DNA of 64,000 nucleotides from Filobasidium wieringae (GCA_001600055.1 BCIV01000016.1:62001-126000); one strand, 5' to 3'. Numbered from the stretch's first letter, positions 34,878-47,609 are shown. Made by a program: numbers and translations. Notes: generated from the letters alone by a model not told the origin.

Positions 34878-37856
34878 ATGCCTCATGAAACGAGCTTCCT
34901 CACGGCTCCCAGTGGGACCTACACTCCAACGCCTTTGAAATCCATCCACTACGGTCCCTCAGTGATCAAAACTCACCTCCTCCCGTCCATCCGATCGTTA
35001 CTAGCCCAGACCAACGGACAGGATGAAGACCAGGTGAAACCGAAAGTCATGATCGTGACAGGGAGGAGCTTGATGGAGAAGACTCCCGTCATCAAGGAGA
35101 TCGAGGGGATTTTGAGGGATGAGGGATGGTGGGGTTTGACTTTCTCCGATATCGCTCAGCATGCCCGTACGTCGTGGTTATTCTTGCTACTCGAGGAGAT
35201 ACCGCTTTTGCTTTGATTGAGAGACTGACGAGTGATCGATATACTTTAGCTGTCAAGGATATCAAAAGAGCTCAACAGCTCGTTCTGGATAACGAAATCA
35301 ATCTACTCCTCTCCGTCGGAGGTGGTTCTCCCATTGATAGCGTCAAGGTCAGTCCCACCCCGCTATACCCCGTTCACATCAAGCATCCTGACATCCTCGC
35401 CTCAAAACGTCTGACGGCCGCTAGGCAATCGCCCACTTTGTAAAAGAAGAGACGAAATCCGATCGTTATCTCCCCCACATCGCCATCCCCACAACCCTCT
35501 CAGTAGCGGAAACCACCCAGTCCGTCCTCTCCTTCTCTCCCCGTATCACACTCCACTAACCTCTTCTTCCCGTCTCCACCTCGAATCCGACTCCCCTACT
35601 TGTTCGCACAGAAACGCAGGGTACACATCCGAAACCGGTGAAAAATCCTTAATCTCTTCTCCCTTTCTCCCCCCAAGCATAATCCTGTACGACCCCCTCC
35701 CAACTATCCACACGCCTCTCCATTTATTCTTATCCACCGGGATCCGTGCCCTGGACCATGCGGTGGAGACGCTCTACAGACCGGGGGTCACCAAGGGGGT
35801 AAAGGACATGGCGCTCTGGGCTATTAGGGGGTTGATGAGGGGGATCCACGAGGTCAGGGAGTTGACGCAGGAGAGAGAGAGGAAAGGGGGGAAGGAGGGG
35901 AAGCAGATGGGGGAGCAGGAAGTTAGGGTTAGGGGGGAATTGATGGTTGACGCTTGGGAATCGTGAGTCCTTTTGTTGTGCTTAATATGTGATTTGGAGG
36001 TACTTATTCAATGCGTATGGGGACAGGCTGTGGCCGCTTGCTAGTGCGGGACCTTTAGGGCTTTCTCATGCTCTCGGTAAGCTCAGTCTGATGGTCTCGA
36101 TTGACTCTTTTATTGACACTCATGCACGACCATAATCTAGGTCATCGATTCGGAGCAACCTATTCCATCCCTCATGGAACCTGTTCATGCCTCACCCTAT
36201 CCACTTCCGTCAAACACCTCGCCCCTCACCTAGAAGGGATCAATTTGGGATACCTCGCCATGGCTCTAGCGTTCGTTCCTAGTCAATTCTTACCTAGCAA
36301 GTATGAAGGGAAATCCATCTCGGTGGACATGATCGAGAAGATGAGCGTGCAGGAGAAGAGGGAGGCCGCTACCGCTGTAGGGGAATCGATTGGGATCTTC
36401 TTGGAAAAGGTGGGGTTGAAGACTGGGTTGGGGGAATGGGATGTTCCTAAACGCGATCTCAAGGAGATCGGGGACAAGGTCGCTCAAGGTCTAGGAGCGT
36501 ATAATATGCCTAAAGAACAATTCGAAGAGGTCGTCCGGGTCGTCCTCGATGAGCTCTCCATCGGGCTGAAGGATCAGGACCAACCGAGTAAGAAGAAAGA
36601 ACAAGCTCATCCGGAGGAAAAGGATAGGTTCCCTTTGGGCACCAGAGCATCCCAATTGGCCCTCATTCAGGCTCATCACGTCGCTCAAGTCCTTGGGGAA
36701 TTACATCCCGGTGCGGGGTATTCGTTCCCCGTCACTCCCATGTCCGTCGCGGGGGATAGGAACAAGAAGGATCCTCTTTACTTGTTGACCAACGGACAGG
36801 CCGGGACGGGGACGGGGAACGTGGAGGGGATGGATAAGTTGGCTTCCACCCAGATCGCGAAATCGCTCTGGACCGAGGAGTTGGAGCAGGCGTTGATGGA
36901 GAAGAAGTTGGACGTGATCGTTCATTGTCTCAAGGATATGCCCACTCAGCTTCCGGACTTTTGCGAGATCGGGGCGATCTTGGAGAGGGAGGATCCGCAT
37001 GACGCTTTGGTCGTCAAGAAGGGGTTGAAGTATAGGAGTTTGAGCGAGATGCCAGAGGGGAGCGTGGTCGGGACTAGTAGTGTCAGACGGATCGCTCAGA
37101 TTAGGAAGAGTCATCCCGGATTGAAGGTCATGGACGTCCGTGGGAACTTGTGAGTGTCGCCAGGAACCGCTCCATGCCGAGGTCGTACTGATCTACTCGA
37201 AACTTAGGGACACCCGTTTGAAAAAGCTCGACGATCCTAATGGACCTTTCACCGCGATCATCCTCGCCGCTGCCGGGATGAACAGGATGGGTTGGCAGGA
37301 CCGGATTACAGCCGTCATCAAGGCTCCCGAGATGCTTTACGCTGTGGGGCAAGGTGCTTTGGCTTTGGAGATCCGATCGGGCGATGAGAGGGTCAAGACC
37401 GCTTTGAAGGATGTCGGGAATTGGAAATCGGAGTGGTCTACCGCCGCGGAGAGGGGATTGTTGAGGGAGTTGGAGGGTGGATGTTCCGTCCCCGTCGGTG
37501 TAGAGGCGTTCATCGAGGAAGTCGACGAAGCCGCATCCAAATCGATCGACCGACCGTTCGATAAGGATCCCGAGGCTCCTTCCGATACCGCACCGCTCCT
37601 GCATCGATCTGGTAAGGGCAAGATGGCTAAACTCCATATGACCGCATGCGTAACCTCGCTAGACGGGAAAACGCAGGTCCTGCACGACGCTGGCGAGATT
37701 CTCGTCAAAAGTTACTTGGAAGCTGACTCTTGGGGTCACAAGGTCGCCTTGACTCTCAAAGAGAAAGGGGCCACCTCGATCTTGGACGAGATCAATCAGC
37801 TGAGGAAAGAAAGGGAAAAAGAGGCTGCGCTGGCGCAGGGCAAGGGATCGCAATGA
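34878..37856 (+). CDS. Fusion: iron-ADH/maleylacetate-reductase-like domain + porphobilinogen deaminase (hydroxymethylbilane synthase)
   Basis: The model is seven exons: 34878-35166, 35250-35347, 35425-35519, 35612-35962, 36027-36076, 36141-37149 and 37208-37856, giving 846 aa with all phases closing. Residues 1 to about 435 are an iron-ADH/maleylacetate-reductase-like fold: TGRSLMEKTPV, nucleotide-binding VGGGSPIDSVK, PTTLSVAE, GIRALDHAVETLYRP and LGHRFGATYSIPHG. From about 458 a full porphobilinogen deaminase follows: LGTRASQLALIQ, the catalytic Asp in HCLKDMPT, GTSSVRRIAQ, GNLDTRLKKL and the dipyrromethane-cofactor Cys in EGGCSVP. One 1-kb exon spans the joint without a stop, and no Met precedes the deaminase fold. 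The second half makes hydroxymethylbilane for heme. The role of the first half is unknown. One donor (35520, GTCCGT) is weak. Confidence 0.9.
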
Positions 37857-39307
37857 GCCGTCCCCGTAGAAGAACAATCGACACCGCTCTATGTAGATGA
37901 AAATAATCAATCGTAAAAGACTTGTAATGTGAGGGTAGAACGCCTCTCTCATAATCGTGATCACATATGTCCAGCCTGCTTGAACCACTCCTCGTAACTT
38001 ATCTACCGGAACCATCAACGCCACCGATGGTCTTACTCCTATATAGCGGACCAAGCCATATCTCACACATTGGCAATACAATCCCACACCCTATCATTAT
38101 TACATACAGCAGTATATACTGTTGCAAATGTGGTGAAGACTATGGTTGTACCTGAGCCTGTGAGGGTTGCATGGGTAGCTCTGGATGAATCTCCACACTA
38201 CACAACAGTGGATTCATATGGGTTTACCTTCCCACCTCCTCCAGAACCAAACCTGCCGGAACGAAACCTGCCGGAACACAACAGTGGTGATTCATTGGTC
38301 GTTTTGAGGATCGCTGTTTAACGCAACTACTGGATCACCGTCGTGCTCTTCCGGATCATCGTCTTCGGGATCATTGTCTTCTGAATTGTCTTTGGGATTT
38401 GTGGATTCGGTCGCTTCGAGGGACGCCGACTACCCTGATTTCCGCTGGGTCGTGATTTTCAACTTCCTCAGGAACGTGGTTGTTCGGCTGGTCCCATGGG
38501 TTGGTATCGTTTGTCTGATCATCCGGAATACAATTCGAGGCAAGTGCTTTGACAAGGAGAGCCGTTCTGCTTGCCTGAGAGTCCCTAATCAACGTCACTC
38601 TTCGATCTGGCTATTACGATGATATAAGACACTGCCCAGCAGTAAATTTGACTACAGGGATACAGTGAAACTAGCTAAAAGAGCACACGTTTGCCATCGC
38701 ACCGCGGGAGGGATGTTTGTTTACTCTCTCCCTCTGGTACTTACGATATATGCAATATGATGTTATTATAGCTGAGGCGACAATAGTGCTTTCTACCTGT
38801 AAGGCCCCGCTATGGGTGCCTTACTACGATGGGCAGATGGGTATTGCACTATGTGTGCTATACACTTTGGAAAGAGAGGCCATAACGAACGGCGCCCGCG
38901 CCCAACCCAGCCAGACCCACGCGAGCTGCATTTGACTCGGCACTGCTGCGGTGGTCTCACGCGCTCCATACTCGTAGCTCCAACAACGCGAACCGATATT
39001 CAGGGAGGTAGTGATCCTGCTCGATCGCCTTGGCTTCCAAGCATCTCGTCAGTGGTATTGCTTTCCAGTGGCTTACTGGAGGCGGAAATTGGGAGCGATA
39101 AGATCCCCCAGATAGTTTGGCCCAGTTGAGGTGTTGCATTATACCTAGCACAAGTGGTTTCTGAAGCCGGTCGAGAAGGAGCGCTTGACCGAACAATGTT
39201 TCGAAGAACAGTGTTGTGCCAGGCGATTTCTGTGCTATTGTGGTAGCGACGAACGGAACATACGTTGTTGCGGTCGATGCATGATCACCAGTACGGATTC
39301 GTCAAAT
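37857..39307. other. Convergent intergenic region with a possible small acidic reading frame
   Basis: On the minus strand, about 38320-38600 encodes acidic repeats (NDPEDDDPEEHDGDP in one frame). These could be exons of a small gene, but no model with start, splice sites and stop was convincing. A short direct repeat (AACCTGCCGGAAC, two copies) lies near 38251-38278. Confidence 0.35.
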
Positions 39308-42300
39308 TCAACGCGCGGCATCGTGCTCAACCTTATTAATGGATCTGCAAGTAACAGCAATCTGCGTTTCACGACTGTCAACAGCAGTCCCAGGTTAACC
39401 GATTACAGACGCACCCTAGGGCCCGTAGGGACTACGCAATGTTCATATTTCGTTTGCATTTCGGACCCCTACGCGAGGCCTGTCAGCTCGAGTGCCGATA
39501 CTCACTATATCGGACGACTGACGACCATGATCATAACGTCGCCGTGATCTAGCCGGATAGAGAGAGAAGGTTCGTTGTAAATAGCCTTTCTGGATTTATT
39601 GTCTGTTTCTCTCTTCCGCAGTGCTGCCTTGTCGGCTTTCAACCGCCAATGCATCATAGCAGATGCGCCCCTAATTCAAACGTGAGATATTGAGTTGGTC
39701 GCCTCAAGATACTTTTGGCAACTCACAAGCTCAAGCTCGCGATCACGTCCCCAACACCATGTTCTCCATCATCATGATAGTTCATCTTCTGGTCGTCCAG
39801 GTAAAAGACAGACAAGATCTCGTTGAACGGCTCAAACTCTCGCTCGACCGCATTTTCTGTCGCTTCTTGTAAGCTGTTCCGGTGGGATATCAGTACTGGC
39901 AGAAACAAACACAAGAGTCAGGTCGACTCACGCCCAGAACGCCATCTTGATCGCCAGCGGACTTTCCAATAGAGCTGTACTTGCCACTCTTTCCATATAC
40001 TTGTATTCTTCGCCATCGTTGCGGGTATAGTGCTGCGCAAGCATTCGAGTCGCCACTGAGTGTCGGAACGGCGAGATCAGCATACGCGTTGAAGGTTCGA
40101 ATTGACCAAAGCTTACTTACCGACATGAGTATGCACAGGGTATCGAGCGAATCCTGGAGTGTCCAGATAAGCTCTCAAGATGTCGTTTGCTTGCATAGTA
40201 CCCAACGATGGGATTTTCAAGTGGATGACGAGACCCCTACGCATTGACGGGTGAGTTCTCCCCAGTAGTCAAGCTCACCGATGCACTTACCCAGAACCAA
40301 GATGATAGGTCCAGCTCTGCCCAGCAGAGGAGACCTTACTCGTTACCTGTAGGATCCCGACGGTACTATGTGCGAATCCGACATCCTGACGTGGACGATC
40401 AATCGGGATTCGCAGAACCCCTTTCCTTGCGGATCGAGTGAAACCGCAGGTGAGACAGACCCAGCAATCGAGCTGTTCCCTGCAGTTAGCTCGATGACAA
40501 GTCGGACAAACGAACTGTATCTCGAAGGGGTTTAGCCATCATGCTCTTGATAAGCACACGACGGCAACTTACGCCGCGGGAAGTCTCCCCATCGACCCCA
40601 TTTCTTGTACTCGGATCGTCGTGAGCGAACAGATCAAACGGGAGTACTGAGAGATGACTCGGGGTCGTCCTCACGGAAAGAAAGCCAGGGCGGTATCTCA
40701 ATCTAGCATCGAGCGGCACAAAGGTACTCCCAGAATCCGTCTTGTACTATTGAACAGTAAATTTTCGTCAGCCGCCGTGTAGTGTCGATAGAGGTCTGCT
40801 CACCCGCCAGAAGCTTGAACATCCCGGATTCAAGCACAACCATTCAAGGTACACCCAAGGCGATCGAGTCGAGCACGTGTCGCATAGGAAAGCCGAATGA
40901 TAGCCTGTATCCTCCAGACGAGGTTCCAGTTTGGGAGTTCGAGTGACTTTGTTGATAACGTCCAAATCGCTTGATACAGAGGGCACGGCCTCGGCCCCGA
41001 GCGCTTTGGTTTCCAGGTCGTTTGTGGGCACGGCGAGCGAATCGATGGTGGCGGGTCTATTGGAAGACGAGGTAGATCGTATCGTGCCCAACAACGTGAC
41101 GCCACTCGGCGCCCTGATCCTTCCCTGTCCAGGGATCGTTCTTCTCCGCCTATCGACGCCAGGCTTGTACGTTCCCGTCTCACCCCTCTCCCTAGCGGGA
41201 CCGCCCGGTCTAAAATCTACAAACGGATCGCCTGGTTCCCATTCCTTCCCTGCACAGTCCGAGGTCAACCACCAAGGCTGTCCTTGCGTATCAACCCAAT
41301 CAAATCTGATCTTATACCTGTGAAAGTACCCTCTCCCTTCGGGACGGTCGATCCCAGGCGGGACAGGCTCGGGTTCCACCCAAGTAGTCGAAATCCAGTA
41401 CCTACGCATACGGATATCAACGCTCAGCCAGTGACCTCGAACCGAAAAAAGAACAGGCAAAGGAACGAACGACTGACCAACCCAGAACGACATACCCCGC
41501 TTGACCTAGGTCAAACCCACCCGCTTCATACCCTTTCCCAGCGATCAGAACGATCGGGGTCCTCCTATCTCTCGCATTCAAAAGCGTGGCCACTCGGGCA
41601 TCGGTGAGCGGGTTCTGATCTTCCTTGAGAACGGGGAACGACGGTCCGTTCTGGGGATTATATTGGATACATTTCCCTCCCCTTGACGATATCCGAACAA
41701 AATCCGAAATGCAATTCCAATATCAGAACCCAGAATGAACCTTCCTCAGCCCTGACTCACCCATGACTAACAACGACCCTCCCCTGGGCCTCCCAAACAT
41801 CCCTCACACTCCCGAACCCATCCAGCAAGTACCCAAAAGCGGTCCCCTTGAGCATATACAGTCCGGATTGATACGCTCGATAGTAAGGTAAAGTCTCACA
41901 GAGTTCTTGTCGGGTCTGAAGAAAGGCGGACAAGCGGCGAGTGAGTGGCGGTGATGAAATCAGGAAGAACAAATCCAGAACGATCAAATGATGAAATAGG
42001 GGTACCCAAAACCCAAATCAATTGGAAAGCAAAAAACAAAAGCACACAATCAACCTTCAACCTTCAACTCTCCCACTCTCCAAGCCCCCTCGCGAAGAAG
42101 AAGAAAAACACGTTGAGAAGTAAAACTCACAATGCTCCAAACGGGCGGAACACCTGCAGGTCTCTTACCCTTCCTTTCCATGCCCTTGCTCACCTGCTCG
42201 TGCTGATCGTGCTGGTCGATATCCATCTTCTCCATAAACCCTGCCTGTCCATGAACGTCCTGATCGATCCCGGTCCCCTGCACCTCGTCCACCTGCATCT

Positions 42301-43588
42301 CCTCCACCTGTATCTTCCCCATCCCCTCCATTCCCTCAATACAGTTCCCACCCGACCCACCCGACTCGACAGAATTAACCTCGGAAACCTCATCCCCCTC
42401 CAACCCCTGGAAGACATAAGGAGGATCGTTACGCGTCAAGAACGGGTGTCTGAACGTATTCTCGTGTGATCGTAGAGGTCCATGGCACGTTTCAAGAGCC
42501 GGTGGGTTCGGTTGGGATTCAACAGGAAGCCCAATCCCAGTGAAGGGATGAATATCGGATGACCCGGGGTGCAATCGCAACTCGTCTCCTAATCCCGCTC
42601 TGTCCGTAGGAACCGCGGATTGATCCGGGGAACGTGTGCTCAGGACCTGATCGGTCGAACCAAGCGGGATCTTTCCGTACTTCTTCAACCTTTTCCGACC
42701 AACGGTCACATCTTTATTCTTGTTTCCCATTCCCAACGATCCACCCGGTGGATGTCGAGGTCCAGGTCCAGGTCGTGAAGATCGAGACGAACCGCCCACC
42801 CGGCCTCTCTCATCCGGTCCATTTCCCGGTCTCCCAATCGCTCCCATTTGTTTCCCCCTTAGTCGACCTCTCCAGCCTCTTATAAAGCCGGTCAGACGAT
42901 CTACTTCTTCCCTTGTGGTGCATGAGAAACGGAGGAGGATGGCCGTTTGGGCGTAGAGGGTGTAGTATCGAGGTCTTCCGGGAGGTGCGTTGTGTGCGTT
43001 GTGTGCGTTGTGTGCGTTACGTTTGATGAGTTCGTTGAGTTCATCAGGTTTGCTTTGTTCGTTGTGTTCGCCATCTTCGTGATGCGAGCGTCGTTCGGTT
43101 TGTCCGTCATGTGCGTCATGTTTGCTCTGTCCGCTCTGTTCCTGCAGGTTCGCGATCGAGTTAAGTTCACTTCCAACTGAATTGATCGGGTTAAGTAGCT
43201 CTGGTATCTTCAGTACCCTAGTCAATACCGGTTCCTCAGCTGGCTTCGAATTATGATCGGCATCATCTTCAACAACGTGTGTGTAATAATAGTCTTCCTT
43301 GCTCAAACAGGGGAAAGCTAGGGAAAGCCATTCTTCGTATAGTTTCGCCTTGTGCGTTGTCGATATCAGACCTTCTCTCTGTCCCTAAGAAAACGATATA
43401 ACAAGACGGCCCACCTCGTCCCTCCCCAACCTTCTCGCATATTTCTCCAGCCTCTCTGCCCAAGTCCTTGCTTGTCCCAGAGTGAGCGGTTGGCCGGGTT
43501 GAACATGTACGTGGGTATAAGCAGTGATCAATCGTTGAGTAGCAAACAAGTGCTTTTGCAGATAATTCGCTTGGATTGTTGGAGTCAT
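39308..43588 (-). CDS. Large AlkB-like 2-oxoglutarate/Fe(II) dioxygenase-domain protein
   Basis: The model is fourteen exons: 43588-43415, 43384-42131, 41915-41761, 41681-41478, 41401-40804, 40746-40573, 40514-40347, 40316-40291, 40236-40121, 40055-39932, 39873-39727, 39670-39523, 39468-39415 and 39361-39308, giving 1131 aa with all phases closing. The N-terminal half is disordered (NAH and Gln/Glu-rich repeats). A fungal-specific region follows (ELCETLPYYRAYQSG, YVVLGWYWISTTW) with Cys pairs (FLCDTCS, CLNPGC, FVCPTCHRANC, CLTCGF). The C-terminal domain has the AlkB residues: HxD in NYHDDGE (about H1031, D1033), the distal His in KYEHCVVP (about H1106), and R-x5-R in PRIAVTCR. It may demethylate nucleic acid or oxidise another substrate; the target is unknown. 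Confidence 0.8.
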
Positions 43589-43875
43589 TTTGTCGATTCA
43601 ACTGAGAAAAAGTGAGAAGAAGGAGAGTGACAAGTTGGATGTTGAGTGTAGATGAGGTCAGGTCGAGGTATGACGTAAGCAAGCGCAAGTACCGACTAGA
43701 AGCGCATGGAATACACGTCATAAACTGAGTATATTGATAAGGAAGCGTCCGCTGATGACGACCAACGATCAATCGACTCGATCCGGAAGTTGATCTCTTT
43801 CAAAATCAAACTCAACGAAATTCATTCACAAATCACAAACCGACAATCGGAAACTCGACTCATTCCAATCGGACA

Positions 43876-46058
43876 ATGGAGCCAGATAACCTATTCAAGA
43901 CGTATCGTCCAGGTGTGTACCCCCTTCCCCCGTCTCTCCTCTGCGTAACCCAACTGACCCCGTCCCCGTCCGCCCATTCCTTAGCCCCCTCGGCTCATTC
44001 GACTCACCTCCATATCCGTCCGGACCTAAACACTTCCCTCCCCTTCGCTCCCGTCTCCAAGGCAAAGTTTAGGAAAGAACATCGTTTGGCTAACGATACG
44101 GCCGCTCTGGATCGTTTGTTGGCTACCGAGTTTCAATCACCCGGAGCGAGTTCTTCCAACGGTCCCGCCGAACACCCTGGGTTGATCCTCGCGAAGGACC
44201 CAGCGAGAGCCGTTTCCCATACGAGAAGCTCGAAATCAGGGGCAGGAGGAGCGGGGGCGGGGAAACTGGCAAGGAATCTGAGCGAGAAGATTGCGGAAGT
44301 CGTCAGACCACGAGATTACCCTCTTTCCCCTCCAGACGCTTCCTCCGGACCTCGAACTTCTTCCCATCGTCGTCCCAGTCAGAACACTTCCCTTCCTCAT
44401 CATACCTCTCAATCTCACCATAACAACTCGTCCCATCATCCTCACCATCACACCCGCCAATCCCGCCCAACCTCCCCCCCCATTCAACCCCATACCCTAG
44501 GAGTCTATATCGATCAGAACGGTAGGCTCCACGATAAAGAGTACGACCCCTTTGAGAAAGTCCGATCCCTAAGTCGAAGGAAGGTCGAGCGGAGTAAAGT
44601 TTTCGGAGGTGGGGGAGGGTTCGGAGCGGGTGGCGGGTCTAGGGGTGGGAGTGAGGTTGGAAGTTTGGGGAGCGAGGGGAGCGGGGGAGGGGGTGGTTGG
44701 GGTTCACGCGATCGCGATCGAGAAAGGGAAAGGGAAAGGGAAAGAGAGAGGGAGATGTATAGGGAGTACGAACGGACGATATCCAAACAAGGTCCCAGCG
44801 CTTGGAACCCCCCCACCACTACCATCCCCATCACCTCTGGGTACAAGAACGAAGGGTTTCAAGTCATCTCCCGCCCAACCCCTTCGTCCAACCCGCCCCT
44901 CCTCGACCAAACCTCAGCTAAACCCGACCCTGGTTCGAAGAGAGAACGAAGCGGGACGATCTTTTCAGAGTACGATTCGGGTGTTAGTGCGAGCTATCTA
45001 TCCCCCCGACTTGGGCCTCGTCGGAGGGGAGCTGGTGAGGGTGCGGGTGGGAATGGTGATGGGGTACAAGGGGAGGGGGAATATGAGCACGATGATGCAA
45101 GTGAGGACGAGGATGGGGAGACGGAGGAGGGGGAGGACGAGTTTGATCAGCAAGAGAAGAGGATTAATGGAGTGATCAGTCCTTCTACTACTCGGTCTTC
45201 CCCTTACTATGGTCACGCTCAAGCTCAAGCTCAAGGGCATGGGCAAGGTTATGGGACGAGTCATCAAACGTTTTCAACTCATCTCACCTCCCACACTTCC
45301 CATTCACATCCACATTCGACCCACACACATACTCAAACGAGAACACAATTGGAAGAACGCCCACGATCGTTGTTATACCCCGCCACGCCCGCTCAGATAG
45401 CCGCTCAACGGATAAGAGAGAGGAGGGAGAAGGACGCGGCCGGGGGGAAGAGTCTGTTACGATCGGACATTTTGGATGGGGGGGAAGTATTGAGACCCCC
45501 GGTCGCACCGTTTTCGGGGGAATCGGGGTTCAGGAGAGGAAGTTTGGATTCTTTCGGACAGAAGACGGGGAAACATGCACAGGGAGCGAGAAGACCTATG
45601 TCGTTTGATAACCCGCATTCACGACGACCTAGTAGTACCACCCATTATAACGATCACCCTCATTCTCACTACCCCGGTCAGAGTGGGGGACAAGGGTCGA
45701 GCGTGTTTTCGGGAGCGGACATGGGGTATTTACCTACCCGTTGGGCCAGGGGGGAGAGGGAGTTCAGGGAGGGCGAGGAGGAGTTGGAACGGTACAGACC
45801 TATGGAGTTTAGAGGCACGAGGGATGAGAAGGATCCCGAGTGGAAGTGAGTCTCCTCCCCCTCATCGTCGCCCTTTCGCGGTCCCGTTTGATTTACCGGG
45901 GAGGGATCGTTGATTTTCTTCTATTTATTCTTTCTTCCCACGATAGACCAGGGTTTGGGGATACGATCAAGAGGAATTGGCAGGAGATTTCACTCGCTTT
46001 GCGTTTCAGCGGACATCGCGCTAAGAAAAAGGTGGAGAGGAAGGTCAGGAATATGTGA
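43876..46058 (+). CDS. Low-complexity, serine/histidine/glycine-rich protein of unknown function
   Basis: The model is three exons, 43876-43912, 43985-45845 and 45947-46058, giving 669 aa. The first intron (72 nt) is in frame and stop-free, so retention cannot be excluded. Conserved-looking parts are the start (MEPDNLFKTYRP), a short basic segment near VSKAKFRKEHRLANDTAALDRLL, the IDQNGRLHDKEYDPFEKVRSL patch, and the C-terminal exon (DTIKRNWQEISLALRFSGH). Between them lie His runs, Gly runs, an Arg-Glu alternating stretch (DREREREREREREM) and acidic tracts. Probably a regulatory or scaffold protein; no domain was recognised. It starts only 287 bp from the AlkB-like gene, in the opposite direction. 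Confidence 0.75.
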
Positions 46059-46922
46059 TCCGTCGTCGGTTTTTCGTCTTTTCGTTTTTTGTTTTCTTCG
46101 TCATCGATTTGGATTTCGATCCTTCGATTTGAATGGGTATGTGGCGATCGAGGTGGGTATCACGGCGGTTGTATAGGATAGGTTGTATCGTTATCATACA
46201 AGGAAACTGTATACCTTCGAGGAACGCATTTCGAGGGAGGTCTCGCCTGATACATCAACTGAGAGGCGCGTATCACAGCAGTGTACACGGAATTGTGGGA
46301 TTGGCAGACGCGTTGCCATAGTCCGTCAAGTAACGTCAAAAGGGAAGAAGCTGTATTACAATCAAGACCAAGCAGATGCCGAGCCTTTCGTCGTTGGCGC
46401 TGCATGGTACACGATACGTTTCTTCTCGCGCACAACAGAGACGTCTGCTGGTTTCAACGAGGTAGGCTCTCGAACGGAACAGAAACATTCTTCTTTTATC
46501 AAGGGCAGCGGAATATGAATGGTACGTAGGAAACCAGGAGCATACGGGCAAGGGTCTGACCTTGCGAGACCCATCCGATGGGCAAAGTCGTTAGAAGCCG
46601 AAGAAGTTCATAGTAGCAAAAGAGCGCTGTGAGAGATTCGCTAGCCAACGCGCTGATAGCCACAGCGCCCCGCCTGCAATAGTGAAACTTTGCTCTTCAA
46701 CTTGAACTGATTGTACAGAATGGAGTATCATCTAGATAAGTGACATTAGGGAGAGGAGAATATATAGGTACATAAAAAGCCATCTGTCGCGACGCGGAGA
46801 GGTTACATAAGGTCAATATGCAAGCAGAGGTTCCGTGGTCGATAAGGAAAGTCTAACTAGATGCGCGTAAGGATCAGTGTTATGAGACGCGCGACGTCGA
46901 TCCTATACGATTTCTCACTGAA
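46059..46922. other. Convergent intergenic region, nothing recognised
   Basis: This holds the 3' sides of the low-complexity gene and the third WSC gene. Overlapping short frames exist, but none has support. Confidence 0.5.
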
Positions 46923-47609
46923 TTAGACTGCAGACGAGGGCGGCGACTCGGTTGGAATTCCAGTTGACGCGACAGTACCGGCTGGTTGTGGCTCAACAGA
47001 ACTGGGCGGTTGCGAAACACTTGTTGACTCGACCACCGACATGTCATGCGTCACGGTCCCCGAATCATAGTAGTGGGTGAAGACCATCACTGGTTCAGAT
47101 GCAGAGTCATAAACTGTGCGTGTCGCAACTTGACGTTCTTGACTACTCGTGGTCGATGTCAGAACCTCATGCTCGTACACCTCAAGATACCCATCTGCCC
47201 CACATGTCTCGTTCTTCGCACCTGTACAAGGCAAATGGGGTACGTTGTACTGCCGATCGCTGCCAGGGATACCCTTTCCGCAAAAGCATTGTTTACCTGC
47301 CGATATGAAATTCAGTCATAACGCAGGCTGTCTACTGAAGGACTACTAACCGAATTCTAATCCTGCGAAATTGTAGTTGTTTTTCCAGCATTCATCGAAG
47401 CATTTTTGACGTGTCATGGCCTTTTGAGATTTCTTGGATTTCAAAACTTGCAAAGGAAATGACCGGTTTTCCTTGCTGTCTTTCCAAGTCCAAAGCGCGT
47501 TCCATTTCCCTGAGTCCCTGGCGATTAGAGTAGCCTTGGGTGCCGCCTGAATGATCGTGATAGGAAGTACCAGGGTGAAGAGGAGACTGATCGTGTAGAA
47601 GATTCGCAT
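46923..47609 (-). CDS. Secreted WSC-domain protein (copy 3)
   Basis: The model is two exons, 47609-47351 and 47296-46923, giving 210 aa. The start was placed at the Met (47609) directly before the signal peptide MRIFYTISLLFTLVLPITI, although the frame is open upstream. The WSC module has CFDECWKNNYNFAGLEFG, KQCFCGKG, PCTGAKNETCGADGYLEVY. The intron sits at the same place as in copies 1 and 2. The C-terminal 80 residues are Ser/Thr/Pro-rich, suggesting an O-mannosylated stalk, but no membrane anchor is seen. It lies 22 kb from the tandem pair, so the family is dispersed. Likely a secreted or wall protein. Confidence 0.83.

Noticed and set aside
35546..35737. Minus-strand frame inside the heme-pathway fusion
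   Set aside because: Opposite-strand shadow of a coding exon with no features of its own.
39391..39523. Loss of the distal iron-binding His in the AlkB-like protein
   Set aside because: The first splice choice gave Asn at that place, but using the GTCAGT donor at 39522 and the acceptor at 39469 restores YEH and the R-x5-R pair with correct phases.
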